From Dictyobacter arantiisoli (lineage in GTDB: Bacteria; Chloroflexota; Ktedonobacteria; Ktedonobacterales; Ktedonobacteraceae), in contig NZ_BIXY01000016.1 in the NCBI RefSeq assembly GCF_008326305.1, positions 1-64,000 of the forward strand: a stretch of 64,000 nt of DNA, written 5' to 3'. Under the pieces are notes generated by a model. The model did no database searches. It was not told where the DNA came from and saw only the letters and a program-made list of their open reading frames with translations. A program made the translations under genes and the position numbers. This document shows, piece by piece, positions 46,173-56,739 of this stretch; position 1 is the stretch's first letter, and each line of letters opens with the position of its first letter.

Positions 46173-48371
46173 ATGAGTACGCATATGACAAATAACGCTC
46201 CTGAAACACAAGCAGTACTAGAGCAGCCAGCAGAGGCGGAACTACAGCAGAAGAACAAGAAAAAAGGTAGCCTCTCAATCTTTGATGCAAAGATTCTGCG
46301 CCGTGCTGTGCTCGACTCATTTATCAAACTCGATCCACGAGTGCAGGTGAAAAATCCTGTTATGTTTGTGGTTGAGATTGGTAGTGTCGTCACAACGATT
46401 GAATTCTTCCGTTTATTGCTCTTTACTGCGCCAACAGGTGCATTCACCAGTGCTCAGTTGCAGAGTGAAACCTGGTTTGTGTTGGCAGTAGCGATCTGGT
46501 TGTGGTTTACCGTCCTTTTTGCCAACTTCGCTGAAGCCATGGCTGAGGGCCGAGGGAAAGCTCAGGCAGACACGCTGCGCAAAGCACGGACAACTACCAG
46601 CGCGAAGCGCCTGTTAACAAGCGACCGTAAGGGTAAATTTGAAGAGGTGGCCGCTCCAGATCTCCGTAAAGGTGATCTAATACTGGTCGAGGCTGGTGAT
46701 GTAATCCCTGGCGATGGTGAGGTGGTCGATGGAGTGGCATCCGTCGATGAGTCGGCGATCACTGGTGAGTCTGCTCCTGTGATCCGTGAGAGTGGCGGTG
46801 ATCGTAGCGCAGTCACAGGCGGTACACGTGTCCTCTCAGACTGGGTTGTGGTCAAGATCACAGCTAATCCCGGAGAGACCTTCCTGGATCGTATGATCGC
46901 TCTGGTTGAAGGCGCCTCTCGCCAGAAGACGCCAAACGAAATTGCCCTGAACATCCTGATTACCAGCCTGACGATCATCTTCGTGCTGGTCTGTGTCTCG
47001 CTCGAACCCTTCGCGATCTACTCCGGTACCGCCGTCTCGGTAACGACCCTGATCGCGCTGCTGGTCTGTTTGATCCCGACCACGATTGGTGGTTTGCTCT
47101 CAGCCATTGGTATCGCGGGTATGGACCGTATGGTACAACGCAATGTCCTGGCGATGAGTGGACGTGCAGTCGAGGCTGCTGGAGATGTCGATGTGCTGCT
47201 ACTGGATAAAACTGGCACCATCACGATTGGGAATCGTATGGCAAGCCGTTTCGCTTCGCTGCCTGGTGTGGATGAGCGGGATTTAGCACATGCGGCCATG
47301 CTGTCAAGCCTGGCTGATGAGACGCCTGAGGGACGCTCGGTCGTTGTGCTAGCGAAACAAAAATATGGCCTGAGTGAAGAGGGTCAGGCGGATGCAACGT
47401 TTATCCCCTTCTCAGCCCAGACCCGCATGAGTGGCGTCGATATTGCTGGTCCCGGCGCAAGCTTACATTCAATCCGTAAGGGTGCTGGAGACTCGGTCGC
47501 CGAGTATGTGGCGGAAAACGGCGGAACATCCAGCGCTGAGTTGGATGCACTGGTCAATGATATCGCACGTCAGGGCAGTACCCCCCTGGTCGTCGCGGAA
47601 ATTCAAAGTGCCAATGGTAAAACAACCGCTGCTCGCGTATTGGGAGTGATTGAACTGAAGGATATCGTGAAGAGTGGCATGCGTGAACGCTTTGATCAAA
47701 TGCGCCGCATGGGTATTCGCACGATCATGATTACAGGTGACAATCCATTGACCGCCGCGGCTATTGCCAAAGAGGCTGGCGTCGATGACTTCCTGGCTCA
47801 GGCAACACCTGAAACCAAGATGAAACTGATTAAAGAACAACAACAAGGCGGGCGTCTGGTCGCGATGACTGGTGACGGTACCAACGATGCACCAGCGCTG
47901 GCTCAAGCAGATGTCGGCGTCGCCATGAATACCGGAACACAGGCCGCGAAAGAGGCCGCCAACATGGTGGATCTCGACTCCAATCCGACCAAACTCATCG
48001 AGGTCGTTGAAGTAGGTAAGCAGCTCTTGATCACCCGTGGTGCCCTGACCACCTTTAGTATCTCAAATGACGTCGCGAAATACTTCGCCATTATTCCGGC
48101 AGCCTTCGCCGTCACCTATCCGCAGTTAAATGCATTAAATGTTATGCATCTGGCAACACCCCATAGCGCGGTGCTCTCTGCTGTTATCTTCAATGCCTTG
48201 ATTATCATTGCCCTGATACCGCTGGCACTGCGCGGTGTAAAATATCGGCCTATCGGAGCAGGTCCACTGTTACGCCGTAACCTGCTGATCTATGGTCTGG
48301 GTGGAATCAGCATTCCATTCATCGGTATTAAGATTATTGACCTTATTCTAGTCGCATTGCATCTGGCATAG
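46173..48371 (+). CDS. kdpB: KdpB, P-type ATPase catalytic subunit
   Basis: Energises K+ uptake (732 aa). The phosphorylated aspartate lies in DKTGTIT (about 348), the TGES actuator loop is present, and the hinge motif [20 protein letters not shown] is seen near 570. The N-terminal 30 residues are polar. It starts 6 nt after kdpA; MSTHM and the inner MTN are alternative starts with weak SD. Confidence 0.98.
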   Translation: MSTHMTNNAPETQAVLEQPAEAELQQKNKKKGSLSIFDAKILRRAVLDSFIKLDPRVQVKNPVMFVVEIGSVVTTIEFFRLLLFTAPTGAFTSAQLQSETWFVLAVAIWLWFTVLFANFAEAMAEGRGKAQADTLRKARTTTSAKRLLTSDRKGKFEEVAAPDLRKGDLILVEAGDVIPGDGEVVDGVASVDESAITGESAPVIRESGGDRSAVTGGTRVLSDWVVVKITANPGETFLDRMIALVEGASRQKTPNEIALNILITSLTIIFVLVCVSLEPFAIYSGTAVSVTTLIALLVCLIPTTIGGLLSAIGIAGMDRMVQRNVLAMSGRAVEAAGDVDVLLLDKTGTITIGNRMASRFASLPGVDERDLAHAAMLSSLADETPEGRSVVVLAKQKYGLSEEGQADATFIPFSAQTRMSGVDIAGPGASLHSIRKGAGDSVAEYVAENGGTSSAELDALVNDIARQGSTPLVVAEIQSANGKTTAARVLGVIELKDIVKSGMRERFDQMRRMGIRTIMITGDNPLTAAAIAKEAGVDDFLAQATPETKMKLIKEQQQGGRLVAMTGDGTNDAPALAQADVGVAMNTGTQAAKEAANMVDLDSNPTKLIEVVEVGKQLLITRGALTTFSISNDVAKYFAIIPAAFAVTYPQLNALNVMHLATPHSAVLSAVIFNALIIIALIPLALRGVKYRPIGAGPLLRRNLLIYGLGGISIPFIGIKIIDLILVALHLA

Positions 48372-48448
48372 GATGCCTGGTCAGTCCGAGGGGCCGCTCG
48401 TCAGCGGTCCCTGCCGATATGGCAGAACAAGTCAAAGGAAACAGCATT

Positions 48449-49051
48449 ATGAATATGAGTATCGTGAATAAATCTCTCCGGCCAGCCATTATGATGGTGA
48501 TCCTTTTTTCGATCATCATTGGATTAATTTATCCTGGAATTGTAACTGCCATTTCGCAGGTCATCTTCCCATATCAGGCGAACGGTAGCTTACATACCGT
48601 TAATGGTCAGGTCATTGGCTCGGATCTAATTGGACAAGAATGGACCTCTCCACGTTACTTCCATGGTCGTCCGTCCGCGACCCTCGCAAACGATGGCAGC
48701 AAGTCACAGCCCTATAACGCACAGAACTCAGCGGCATCAAACCTGGGGCCAACAAACAAGACATTGATCAAAACTGTGAAACAGCGCACAGAGGAACTAC
48801 AAAAAGAGAATCCTGGTGTCGCAGTGCCAGTTGACCTGGTTACCTCATCTGGCTCAGGATTGGATCCGGATATTACACCAGCAGCAGCCTACTTTCAGAT
48901 TCCACGTATCGCTAATGAACGGGGGCTCACACCGGATCAGGTCAAAAAACTGGTTGCAGACAATACCACCGGACGCTTCTTATGGATCTTCGGTGAAGCA
49001 CATGTTAACGTTCTCAATTTGAACATTGCCCTGGATGCGCTCAAAAAATAA
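48449..49051 (+). CDS. kdpC: KdpC, potassium-transporting ATPase C subunit
   Basis: Single-pass subunit (200 aa) that assembles with KdpB. Signature elements: an N-terminal helix LRPAIMMVILFSIIIGLIYPG (about 9-28), the loop GSDLIGQEWTSPRYFHGRPSA and NLGPTNKTL, and the end AHVNVLNLNIALDAL. The start at 48449 follows AAAGGAAA; a longer frame from 48419 is unlikely. No kdpD or kdpE follows. Confidence 0.96.
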   Translation: MNMSIVNKSLRPAIMMVILFSIIIGLIYPGIVTAISQVIFPYQANGSLHTVNGQVIGSDLIGQEWTSPRYFHGRPSATLANDGSKSQPYNAQNSAASNLGPTNKTLIKTVKQRTEELQKENPGVAVPVDLVTSSGSGLDPDITPAAAYFQIPRIANERGLTPDQVKKLVADNTTGRFLWIFGEAHVNVLNLNIALDALKK

Positions 49052-49072
49052 GAGTACTCATCTCTTTTACTG

Positions 49073-49115
49073 TTGAGGATAGAGGCAGGTTGCGCCTGCC
49101 TCTATCCTCAATTTC
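49073..49115 (+). terminator. Terminator of the Kdp operon
   Basis: A perfect 17-bp stem (49073-49089 with 49095-49111), 5-nt loop, then TTTCT; 22 nt past the kdpC stop. Confidence 0.88.
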
Positions 49116-49287
49116 TATCTCCCTGCTTCATAAAAATGATCAGGATAGGATAGTTAACCGACGCTAAAAACAGGTAGGATAGCAAACAAATTACACGCAA
49201 ATATCCCATTGCAGATTTCGGCACTTTAACATACACTATAGACTGTTGTTTAAAATATCGTTATGCCATTTCGCGTTATGAGGGTTC

Positions 49288-49761
49288 ATGATTACCATTA
49301 TCAAACTCGATCCTTTGGGGAGAGAAAAGGTGCGCTATACAGGCGACATTATCCATCGCTCACCCCACGGGGTTGTCGTTCAGGCCAATTGGACGATGAC
49401 AGAACGGGACCTTGGCTATACGCGCTTTGAACCAGGAGATCGCTTTATCGAATATTATTATACCAATCGCTGGTTTAATATTTTCGATATCGCCTGCCCG
49501 GATGGTGTACGCAAAGGCTGGTACTGCAATATTGCTGAACCGGCACGCATTCTCGCAACCCATATTGAACAGGTTGACCTCTTTCTGGATGTCTGGGTTG
49601 ATCCTAGGGGAAATCCTCTCATTCTGGATGAGGACGAGTTTGAAGCTGCCACAATGCTTCATCATCAACAGCGCCAAATGGCACGCCAGGGTTTACAAAC
49701 GTTGCTCCATCTACTGGAAAACCGTACAGAGGTTTTTTCCAGTCTGGCAGCATTCTCGTGA
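49288..49761 (+). CDS. DUF402-family protein (nucleotide phosphatase-like)
   Basis: A 157-residue protein matching the DUF402 family, which includes FomD-like and nucleoside tri/diphosphatases. Typical blocks: YYTNRWFNIFDI (about 51-62), GVRKGWYCNI (73-82), DLFLDVWVDPRGNPLILDEDEF (split; about 96-117). Conserved acidic residues there could bind metal. Followed after 57 nt by the HEAT-like gene in the same direction. Confidence 0.82.
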   Translation: MITIIKLDPLGREKVRYTGDIIHRSPHGVVVQANWTMTERDLGYTRFEPGDRFIEYYYTNRWFNIFDIACPDGVRKGWYCNIAEPARILATHIEQVDLFLDVWVDPRGNPLILDEDEFEAATMLHHQQRQMARQGLQTLLHLLENRTEVFSSLAAFS

Positions 49762-49818
49762 CGCTCTACGCTTAGCTAGAGCATGGTGGGCTAGCATAGC
49801 CCGGAAAGGTTATTCTTG

Positions 49819-50259
49819 ATGGAAAAAAGGGACGCCAGGCTGCTCCAATCACCACCAGCTTCTCAAGAAGGCAAGTGGAATGTTTTAGAGCTTGAGTCTC
49901 AATCTTATAAAAAAATTCACAGCAAAATCTGCGAATTCATTGCATTAACCAATCACAGCACGCTTTCTACACGAGAGATACAACAACGTCTCCAGCAATG
50001 CCAGAAACGCTATGGCAAACACTTTGCGATACACCTTGTCGCTTCCCTCCAACAGAGTGATGTCGCTGAACGAGAAGCAATTGTCTGGCTTTTAACTCAG
50101 CTTCATGATCAGGAAACGATTCCGCTCTTACAACAACTGGCGCATCACCACCAACAACCACGAGCGATTCGCCTCTCAGCGTCGCTAGCCCTGGCCGGTC
50201 TGGGACAAACACCAGAAATGCTTACAAACAAACGACCCAGGCTCTATGCGATCAGCTAA
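49819..50259 (+). CDS. Small HEAT-repeat-like protein
   Basis: A 146-residue protein whose C-terminal half has two helix pairs with the HEAT-like pattern EAIVWLLTQLHDQETIPLLQQLA and AIRLSASLALAGLG. The first 40 residues are polar. GGAAAGG precedes the ATG by eight bases. Likely a protein-binding adaptor; partner unknown, though it may be co-transcribed with the DUF402 gene. Confidence 0.6.
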   Translation: MEKRDARLLQSPPASQEGKWNVLELESQSYKKIHSKICEFIALTNHSTLSTREIQQRLQQCQKRYGKHFAIHLVASLQQSDVAEREAIVWLLTQLHDQETIPLLQQLAHHHQQPRAIRLSASLALAGLGQTPEMLTNKRPRLYAIS

Positions 50260-50436
50260 ACAATTTCATATCTCACATTTCTCAACAGGCGCAGTGGATT
50301 GCGCTGTTACGCGCAATCCAGGCAAGCGAGCGCCATCCATTCATTCCCATAATGATGTGGATGAAGCGGAAAAGCTAAACAATACGTATTAAAAAGGACT
50401 GAACTCATACATATAAATAGACATGGAGGTTAGAGT

Positions 50437-50790
50437 ATGCATTTCACTATAGGAAATTTCATTGTCTGGCTGATCATCGCATTAATTGGTGCGTTTATTG
50501 GCGAAATGATTGCGCGCCGCAGAACACGAGATGGATTGATTGGAGCAACCATCATCGGCTTCCTTGGGATGATCATCGTCGTTGGGATATTGGGTCTCCA
50601 TTTCGCTGGCGATTATATCATCGGTGGTGCACCTCTCTTCACATCTTTACTGGTAGCGGCAATCCTGGTTGCACTCTGGAGCGGTCTGGGGTATCATCGT
50701 GTCTATCGCCCTGGCTACGAGCGCTATTACCGCCGTCGCGGAAGCTATGTACGCCGCCCCCGTCGTACCCGCCGCCGTCGCTGGTTTTAG
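50437..50790 (+). CDS. GlsB/YeaQ/YmgE-family small membrane protein
   Basis: A 117-residue protein with three hydrophobic helices typical of the transglycosylase-associated protein family: FIVWLIIALIGAFIGE, GLIGATIIGFLGMIIV and LFTSLLVAAILVALW, followed by a basic Arg/Tyr tail. These are stress-linked membrane proteins of unclear function. GGAGG precedes the start. Confidence 0.85.
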   Translation: MHFTIGNFIVWLIIALIGAFIGEMIARRRTRDGLIGATIIGFLGMIIVVGILGLHFAGDYIIGGAPLFTSLLVAAILVALWSGLGYHRVYRPGYERYYRRRGSYVRRPRRTRRRRWF

Positions 50791-51037
50791 GAAAATATCT
50801 ATAGCTCTCTATCTCAAGAGATATAACATTATGCAGAGCACCTGTATCCAGATAGCAGTACAGTGAGGGGCATCAGAAGAAATTTCTTCTGGTGCTTCTT
50901 TGCATGTAGCATCTGATCGAATGCGTGCTACGGATTCCAGGGATAACCAACCTCTTCCCAAAAAGTAAGATCCTTGCACAAGGCAGACTGGTGAGTTATG
51001 CTTAAACAAGAATTATAATTGAGGGAGAATAAAACCA

Positions 51038-51502
51038 TTGGCTATAAAGATTGACATTCCCCAAAGAGGTGTTATCGAACTGCAACATGCAGTCTTTGAT
51101 GTAAACGGCACCCTCGCCGTGGATGGTGTCGCAATCGCAGGGGTTGTAGAACAGCTCAAGACGTTATCTGCACACCTTACAATTCATTTACTAAGCGCCA
51201 ATAGTCATGGAAATATCACAGAACTAGAAAAGACATTCGGCTTTCGTATCCACGAAACACATCGTGGAGACGAAAAAATGCGCTATGTGCAAAATCTTGG
51301 ACCTGCCAATGTAATTGCCTTTGGAAACGGCGTCAATGACTCCACTATGTTAAGATTAGCCACGATTGGCGTAGCAGTGATTACACCAGAAGGAGTTGCC
51401 ACCAGGACGATGCAAGGCGCAGACATCATCATCTCTGGTCCACTCGATGCTATCGATCTACTCTTAAAACCCGACCGCTTACTAGCCACCTTACGTAGCT
51501 AG
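51038..51502 (+). CDS. Soluble HAD phosphatase resembling a P-type ATPase P domain
   Basis: A 154-residue HAD-fold protein. Motif I reads DVNGT (21-25), the nucleophile D21 followed by N at +2 where phosphatases usually have D, a pattern closer to P-type ATPases. Motif III/IV AFGNGVNDSTML is present and also recalls GDGxND of P-type ATPases. It starts with TTG at 51038 with GAGGGAG eleven bases upstream. Similar soluble P-domain-like phosphatases are known; substrate unknown. Confidence 0.8.
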   Translation: MAIKIDIPQRGVIELQHAVFDVNGTLAVDGVAIAGVVEQLKTLSAHLTIHLLSANSHGNITELEKTFGFRIHETHRGDEKMRYVQNLGPANVIAFGNGVNDSTMLRLATIGVAVITPEGVATRTMQGADIIISGPLDAIDLLLKPDRLLATLRS

Positions 51503-51515
51503 ACAAGTACTATCT

Positions 51516-52464
51516 ATGGAAAGCGAGATCGGCTACGAAAACCAGCGAGCGGAGCAAGAACCATACAACGACAATAACATCTTCTACACCGGCAGATATA
51601 ACACAACGGAGTGGTCTGTTTTATGTTGGCATCGCTGTCCTATTTTTCGGCACCAGTCCTGTCTTCATACGCTGGTCGCATCCTTTTAACGCTGTCGAAA
51701 TCGCTTTCTGGCGTCTCGCCATTGCTACCTGCATGGTCATACTCCTGGGACTTCTGACGCGACAACCAATGCGCATCAGAAGTCAAGAGTTCCCACGCTT
51801 TCTCCTCTACGGATTAGTGACCGCGCTCCATTTTGTCTTTTATGTAGCATCCCTGAACTATACCACCACAGCGCATAGCCTGGCGCTCGTCTACACCTCA
51901 CCTCTTCTCGTAACCATCCTCTCAGCGCTCTTTTTACGAGAGTCCATGGCAACGAGAAAACTACTGGGCATACTGGTCGCCGTCATCGGCATTGCCATCA
52001 TGGTCGGATTTGAGCCACACTACACCGCCTGCTCGTTAACCGGACAATGTATGTTTCTAGGGGATGGTTTTGCCCTGCTCTCGGCGCTCTGTTATGCCAT
52101 CTACTCGGTTATTGGGCGGAGTGAGCGCGATAGGCATCCATTATTCCGCTATACCACGCATGTCTACAGGCTAGCGGCGCTCTGGCTCCTCCCCCTGGCC
52201 TGCCTCAACGCCTTCCGGCATCCCTATACATTATCAGCCATGGGAGCAGTTGCCGCCCTGGGCATATTTCCACTAGGATTGGGACATACACTGTATAATG
52301 CAGCCTTGAGAAAGGTTCACGCCACCTATGCCAATCTCATCGCCACGCAGGAGGTCACCATCGGCATTGTGCTCGGCATCGTCTTTCTGCACGATATCCC
52401 TTCCTGGACGACCGTCATCGGTGTCCTGGTTACACTAGGAGGAATTACCAGCGTGCTACTTTAG
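51516..52464 (+). pseudogene. EamA/DMT-family transporter with disrupted 5' end
   Basis: The body (51733-52464, 243 aa) is an EamA drug/metabolite transporter with at least eight helices and a second EamA repeat (FALLSALCYAIYSV). The first helix (YVGIAVLFFGTSPVFIRW) is encoded just upstream in the same frame, 51623-51676, but that frame has no ATG, GTG or TTG after its last stop at 51496-51498. The only nearby ATG, 51516, is one base out of frame; an extra base after it, or in TTTT at 51619-51622, would explain this. So it may be a frameshifted gene, a sequencing error or a gene with a rare start. If used, ATG 51733 would give a protein lacking helix 1. Confidence 0.65.
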
Positions 52465-52739
52465 GAAGGACGTCACTTTCGATAAACATCCAGAGGAGCG
52501 AAAGCGAAAAAGCGGGAGAAGAGGGAACAAATCGGTACCATTAAATGAGGAAAAGTAAATCGCAGCAGGCACAGGTAACAGAACAGGCTTACACGGAGAA
52601 GGGGCGCTGATAAAACCGGGACCAAAAATAGAGACAGAGTAAACGTGAGACATCATATCCACTCGCTGCTGCTGCGCCCCCTTTCCCAACCATCTACATC
52701 ACCACTTAAAACAATCAGTTTGAAATAAAAGAAAGAAAG

Positions 52740-53315
52740 TTACAATTGCGCCATTACATTTTTGCTGATTGTACGTAGCGTCGCGAAAACGCCACGGCCA
52801 TCAGAAGCGACAGCTTCAAAACTTGGCACTCGTCGACGATTGAGATAGCGCTCCAGGACAGGAACAGGCAAGACATTGGGCATATCACGTTTATTCCACT
52901 GCATAACGAGAGGAAAGGTCATCAGATCTTTGCCAATGCGCCGCATATTCATATCAAGTTCAGCAATACTTTGTACATTTTCTTCAAACTTTTCAGCTTG
53001 CGAATCCGCAACAAAGACAATACCATCCGCACCATTCAAGACAGCCAGGCGAGTACGCTCATACAAGATTTGTCCTGGCACTGTATAAAGGTGAAAGCGG
53101 GTGCGAAAACCATGTACAGTCCCAAGATCTAACGGTAAAAAGTCAAAGAACAGAGTACGCTCTGTTTCCGTGGCAATAGAGAGCATATCACCCCGAGCGT
53201 TGGGGTGAATACTCCTATGCACATGCTGCAAATTCGTTGTCTTCCCACAGTATCCAATGCCATAATACACAATCTTACAGTGGATCTCATGGGTTGCAAT
53301 ATTGATGAGAGCCAT
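52740..53315 (-). CDS. MglA-like small GTPase
   Basis: A 191-residue Ras-like GTPase of the MglA family, cell-polarity switches. G1 GYCGKTT (21-27), G3 TVPGQ (about 78-82) with the MglA-type Pro-Gly-Gln, and G4 NKRD (about 138-141) are present. It is the last gene of a three-gene unit after two roadblock proteins, which usually act as its GAP or partner (MglB). Gaps are 15 and 66 nt. Confidence 0.92.
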   Translation of the reverse strand: MALINIATHEIHCKIVYYGIGYCGKTTNLQHVHRSIHPNARGDMLSIATETERTLFFDFLPLDLGTVHGFRTRFHLYTVPGQILYERTRLAVLNGADGIVFVADSQAEKFEENVQSIAELDMNMRRIGKDLMTFPLVMQWNKRDMPNVLPVPVLERYLNRRRVPSFEAVASDGRGVFATLRTISKNVMAQL

Positions 53316-53330
53316 AAAAGACAGGTTCCT

Positions 53331-53825
53331 CTAATCGCGGAAAAGCAGATCGATGGTATCCTCAACGGACGAACGGAACTGAAGATTGAGCACCGAAGAT
53401 TTTGTACGCGTGGTATCGGAGCGTACGCGTTCCAGAGTGCGCCCAAGTTCATCAGAAGATTTTTTCGAAAGCACTTTAACCAGGCCAATATGCGTTAATT
53501 TATCGAAAATAATCACCAGGAGCCATTGTTCTTCCACCATGGTGGTGTAGATATTTTCTTGCACCCCTTGTTGAAAGATATTGCGAAAATCCTTTTCATC
53601 GAGAAGCTTCGCTACTTCTCGCGATGACGAAAAGACACCAGCCAATAAAGCGCCCAGCGTTGTTGCATTGCGACGTGTACCTGTTCCTTGCACGGCAACA
53701 ACCTGACCACTTTTATCGAGAAGCATCGCAGAAGTGGCATTAGTATCATTCATCAATTTCAGCAAGACTGCTGAAATTGAGGCAAGTTCGCGATCAGAAA
53801 TGATAAGATTTGTTAATTGTTCCAT
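53331..53825 (-). CDS. Roadblock/LC7 (MglB-like) protein
   Basis: A 164-residue protein whose first 120 residues fit a roadblock/LC7 domain: LLDKSGQVVAVQG (about 35-47), TLGALLAGVFSSSREVA, and the hydrophobic strand EEQWLLVIIFDKLTHIGLV. It ends with a helical tail of about 40 residues. The start at 53825 follows CGGAGGG; the frame to 53858 is longer without support. Probable regulator of the downstream GTPase. Confidence 0.82.
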   Translation of the reverse strand: MEQLTNLIISDRELASISAVLLKLMNDTNATSAMLLDKSGQVVAVQGTGTRRNATTLGALLAGVFSSSREVAKLLDEKDFRNIFQQGVQENIYTTMVEEQWLLVIIFDKLTHIGLVKVLSKKSSDELGRTLERVRSDTTRTKSSVLNLQFRSSVEDTIDLLFRD

Positions 53826-53891
53826 GGACGCGCCGCCCTCCGTGTACACGTCTGGCATAAGGTAGAATACACCATTTTATATTGCGCTAAC

Positions 53892-54257
53892 CTAAGCTAT
53901 ATCTAGAGCCTCAAGAATTTCGTTCCGACTCGCTTTAACCAAATGGCGTACGCGACCAATATTCGAGGCATTATCTGAGAGGGTCACCATCAAGGCAAAG
54001 TCTCCCAGTGGATCGACACTCACTAAGCCATGTTCGTACTCCAAGAGCAGCCCCACCGCACTTCCTTTGCCGATCTCTCGCCCCAATGCCTCAGCGGTAC
54101 TAAAGCTTGTCGTGGTAATCGCACCCACCGCTTCCATATCGTCTTTTCCGTCGCGCGTCATGCCCTCAATCATCAGGCCATCGCGACCCACCAGGACCGC
54201 CTGTCGAACACCGGGAATTGCGATAAAGCGGCTTAGCATTTGTTTTAGATCAATCAT
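53892..54257 (-). CDS. Second roadblock/LC7 protein
   Basis: A 121-residue roadblock protein: IPGVRQAVLVGRDGLMIEG, AITTTSFSTAEALG, LLLEYEHGLVSVDPLGDFALMVTL. The start at 54257 follows GGAGGG; the long frame to 54380 is rejected. First gene of the MglA unit. Two different roadblock proteins suggest a heterodimer or two separate roles. The 330 nt upstream show no gene. Confidence 0.85.
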   Translation of the reverse strand: MIDLKQMLSRFIAIPGVRQAVLVGRDGLMIEGMTRDGKDDMEAVGAITTTSFSTAEALGREIGKGSAVGLLLEYEHGLVSVDPLGDFALMVTLSDNASNIGRVRHLVKASRNEILEALDIA

Positions 54258-54587
54258 TGTTCCCTCCGCATGGTAGGTTGCCAGCTTGTTCTTGGTGCGT
54301 GAGTCTGAGACCCTTGTTATTCTAACCGATGCAGCAGAGAGTCGCAAATCATATGAGACATCTTGGCTAATGTATATCAATCATGCTGACCACGCTAAGT
54401 ACGTTTTCTCGCTTTTTACACGTATCTGCGCACTATTCGTTCCGCTAGAGCAGCTTGCAACCTTGCTTTACAACTATTCATACAGCGTATAGTATTTTAA
54501 GATACAAACAGATGCAGTCGAATACAATCAGATACACTGCGTACATACAAGCAGTGTGACGCATCGAACTGAAAGGAACTTTCGCGT

Positions 54588-55136
54588 ATGGATGAACCAC
54601 ATGCACTATGGATGCCCTCAAACAATTATTTTCCTGATCGTGCCGGGCACACCCCTCGTTGGATTATTATACACGGTACAGCTGGATTTGGCAGTGCAGA
54701 AGAGGTAGGCGCATATTTTCAACGGGTCGATGTCTGCACCCATTACACCATTGGACGTGATGGAGTGCTTGTCCAATCGGCCCGCGAACATGATGGAGCC
54801 TGGGGCAATGGTGGCATCACCGCCGGACATGATCCCTGGTGGTCGCATGAAGTAAATCCAAATAATGTGACCATTTCTATTGAGCATGTAAAACCACATC
54901 ACGACAATTCTGATGAGCTCACGGAGATCCAGAAAGAAGTAAGTTTTCGACTCATTCAACATATTTGTGAGCGTCATCACATTCCCATGCGTGCCGCCGA
55001 CACCGAAGGTGGCATCACAGGACACTGCTCGATGGATCCCATGCAACGCAGTTTCTGCCCCGGCCCCTATCCCTGGGAGGAACTCTTTGCCTTCCTCGCC
55101 TGCTCTGAGAACACTGCTTTACCTTCCGAAATATAA
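54588..55136 (+). CDS. N-acetylmuramoyl-L-alanine amidase (Amidase_2)
   Basis: A 182-residue PGRP-like amidase that cuts the bond between MurNAc and L-Ala in peptidoglycan. Zinc ligands are likely H29 in IIIHGTAG, H in TGHCSMDP and the Cys/Asp of FCPGPYPW. The central segment THYTIGRDG is typical. No signal peptide is visible, so export would need another route, or it acts inside, as phage lysins do. AAAGGAA precedes the ATG. Confidence 0.88.
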   Translation: MDEPHALWMPSNNYFPDRAGHTPRWIIIHGTAGFGSAEEVGAYFQRVDVCTHYTIGRDGVLVQSAREHDGAWGNGGITAGHDPWWSHEVNPNNVTISIEHVKPHHDNSDELTEIQKEVSFRLIQHICERHHIPMRAADTEGGITGHCSMDPMQRSFCPGPYPWEELFAFLACSENTALPSEI

Positions 55137-55138
55137 CA

Positions 55139-55186
55139 AACCACCCTGCTGAAGTATCCTATAGAGGAGGCTTCAGCAGGGTGGTT
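55139..55186. terminator. Terminator between amidase and guaB
   Basis: A perfect 16-bp stem (55139-55154 with 55171-55186) serving two convergent genes; 3 nt after the amidase stop. Confidence 0.85.
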
Positions 55187-55214
55187 CTCAATTAGCTGAG
55201 CTTATCTACTTCAC

Positions 55215-56720
55215 TTAGCGGTTTTTAGTACCATAATTGGGGGCTTCTTTTGTGATCATCACATCATGAGGATGACTCTCGCGCAAGCCTGCGTTTGTGA
55301 TACGGGTAAACTGTGCATTCTGCATATCAGCAATAGTCGCAGCGCCAGCATAACCCATGGCCTGATGCAGGCCACCAACCAATTGATACACCAATGGACC
55401 AAGCATTCCTTTATAAGGAACGCGCGCTTCAATGCCTTCAGCAATTAACTGGGACTCGTCCACCTCGCCCTGGAAGTAGCGATGCTTGCTATAACTTCTC
55501 TGCTTCATAGCGCCAATGGAACCCATGCCACGATAATCTTTGAAACGCTCACCACGTGAGATAATCAATTCACCTGGGCTCTCATCCACACCGGCCAGCA
55601 AGCTTCCTAACATTACCGTGTCGGAACCGGCAACGATAGCCTTGGCGATATCACCAGAATACTGGATACCACCATCGCCGATCACCGGCACATCATATTT
55701 ACGCGCTACCAGAGCACAATCATAGATCGCAGTAATTTGAGCCATACCTACGCCGGAGATAATACGCGTTGTACAAATAGAACCAGCGCCAATACCAACT
55801 TTTACCGCATCCACACCAGCCTGAATGAGAGCCTCAGTCGCTTCAGGAGTTACAACGTTACCAGCAACGAGCTGTACTTTTTTACCAAACTTATCATGGA
55901 TCTGAGCAACACGCTCAATCACCATACGCGAATGACCATGGGAAGTATCAACTACCAATGCGTCCACCCCCTCTTCCACCAGAGCCCCACAGCGCTCCAA
56001 TGAATCAGGACCAACGCCCACTGCTGCGGCAACCCGCAAACGACCAAATTCGTCCTTGGCAGCGTTAGGATAGAGAATCTTCTTCTCAATGTCCTTGGTG
56101 GTGATCAAGCCTTTGAGCATATTATTCTCATCTACCACAGGCAGTTTTTCAACTTTGTGGCGATGAAGAATTTCACGCGCCTGCTCCAGCGTGGTTCCGA
56201 CGGGAACGGTTACCAGGTTTTCATGGGTCATGAGCTCTGAAATGGGGCGTTCCACATTGGTCTCAAAACGCATATCGCGGTTTGTCAGGATACCAACAAG
56301 CCGACCATTTTCAGTTATTGGAATACCTGAGATATGAAAACGCTTCATCACCTGAAGCGCATCGCTCAATGCAGCATCTGGATCAAGAGTAATTGGATCG
56401 GTAATCATTCCTGACTCGGAGCGTTTGACCTTGTCAACCTCTTCAGCCTGGAAAGCAATCGATGCATTACTGTGCACCACACCAATACCGCCCTCACGCG
56501 CCAGGGCAATTGCCAGGCGAGCTTCCGTCACGGTGTCCATTGCAGCACTCACAACAGGAATGTTGAGATTGATGGTGCGAGTGAAACGTGTTTTCGTGGA
56601 GACATCACGGGGGAGAACCGAAGAAGCAGCGGGTATGATCAGCACATCATCAAATGTGAGACCTTCTTTGGCGAACTTGTAGTTAAAGTCAAAGGAGTCC
56701 GGTTTCTGTGCCAGAGACAT
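55215..56720 (-). CDS. guaB: Inosine-5'-monophosphate dehydrogenase
   Basis: First committed step of GMP synthesis, oxidising IMP to XMP with NAD (501 aa). The TIM barrel holds the catalytic cysteine loop [10 protein letters not shown]; two CBS domains (about 100-215) are inserted, as usual. The motif [13 protein letters not shown] binds phosphate. The start is the second ATG after AAGGAGG (spacing about 12); the first ATG directly abuts the SD. The SD lies right after a terminator-like hairpin (56740-56775), a possible attenuator. Confidence 0.97.
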   Translation of the reverse strand: MSLAQKPDSFDFNYKFAKEGLTFDDVLIIPAASSVLPRDVSTKTRFTRTINLNIPVVSAAMDTVTEARLAIALAREGGIGVVHSNASIAFQAEEVDKVKRSESGMITDPITLDPDAALSDALQVMKRFHISGIPITENGRLVGILTNRDMRFETNVERPISELMTHENLVTVPVGTTLEQAREILHRHKVEKLPVVDENNMLKGLITTKDIEKKILYPNAAKDEFGRLRVAAAVGVGPDSLERCGALVEEGVDALVVDTSHGHSRMVIERVAQIHDKFGKKVQLVAGNVVTPEATEALIQAGVDAVKVGIGAGSICTTRIISGVGMAQITAIYDCALVARKYDVPVIGDGGIQYSGDIAKAIVAGSDTVMLGSLLAGVDESPGELIISRGERFKDYRGMGSIGAMKQRSYSKHRYFQGEVDESQLIAEGIEARVPYKGMLGPLVYQLVGGLHQAMGYAGAATIADMQNAQFTRITNAGLRESHPHDVMITKEAPNYGTKNR

Positions 56721-56739
56721 GGTTAAAGACATCCTCCTT

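Noticed and set aside
47469-47906. 145-aa minus-strand ORF inside kdpB
   Set aside because: Antisense shadow of kdpB.
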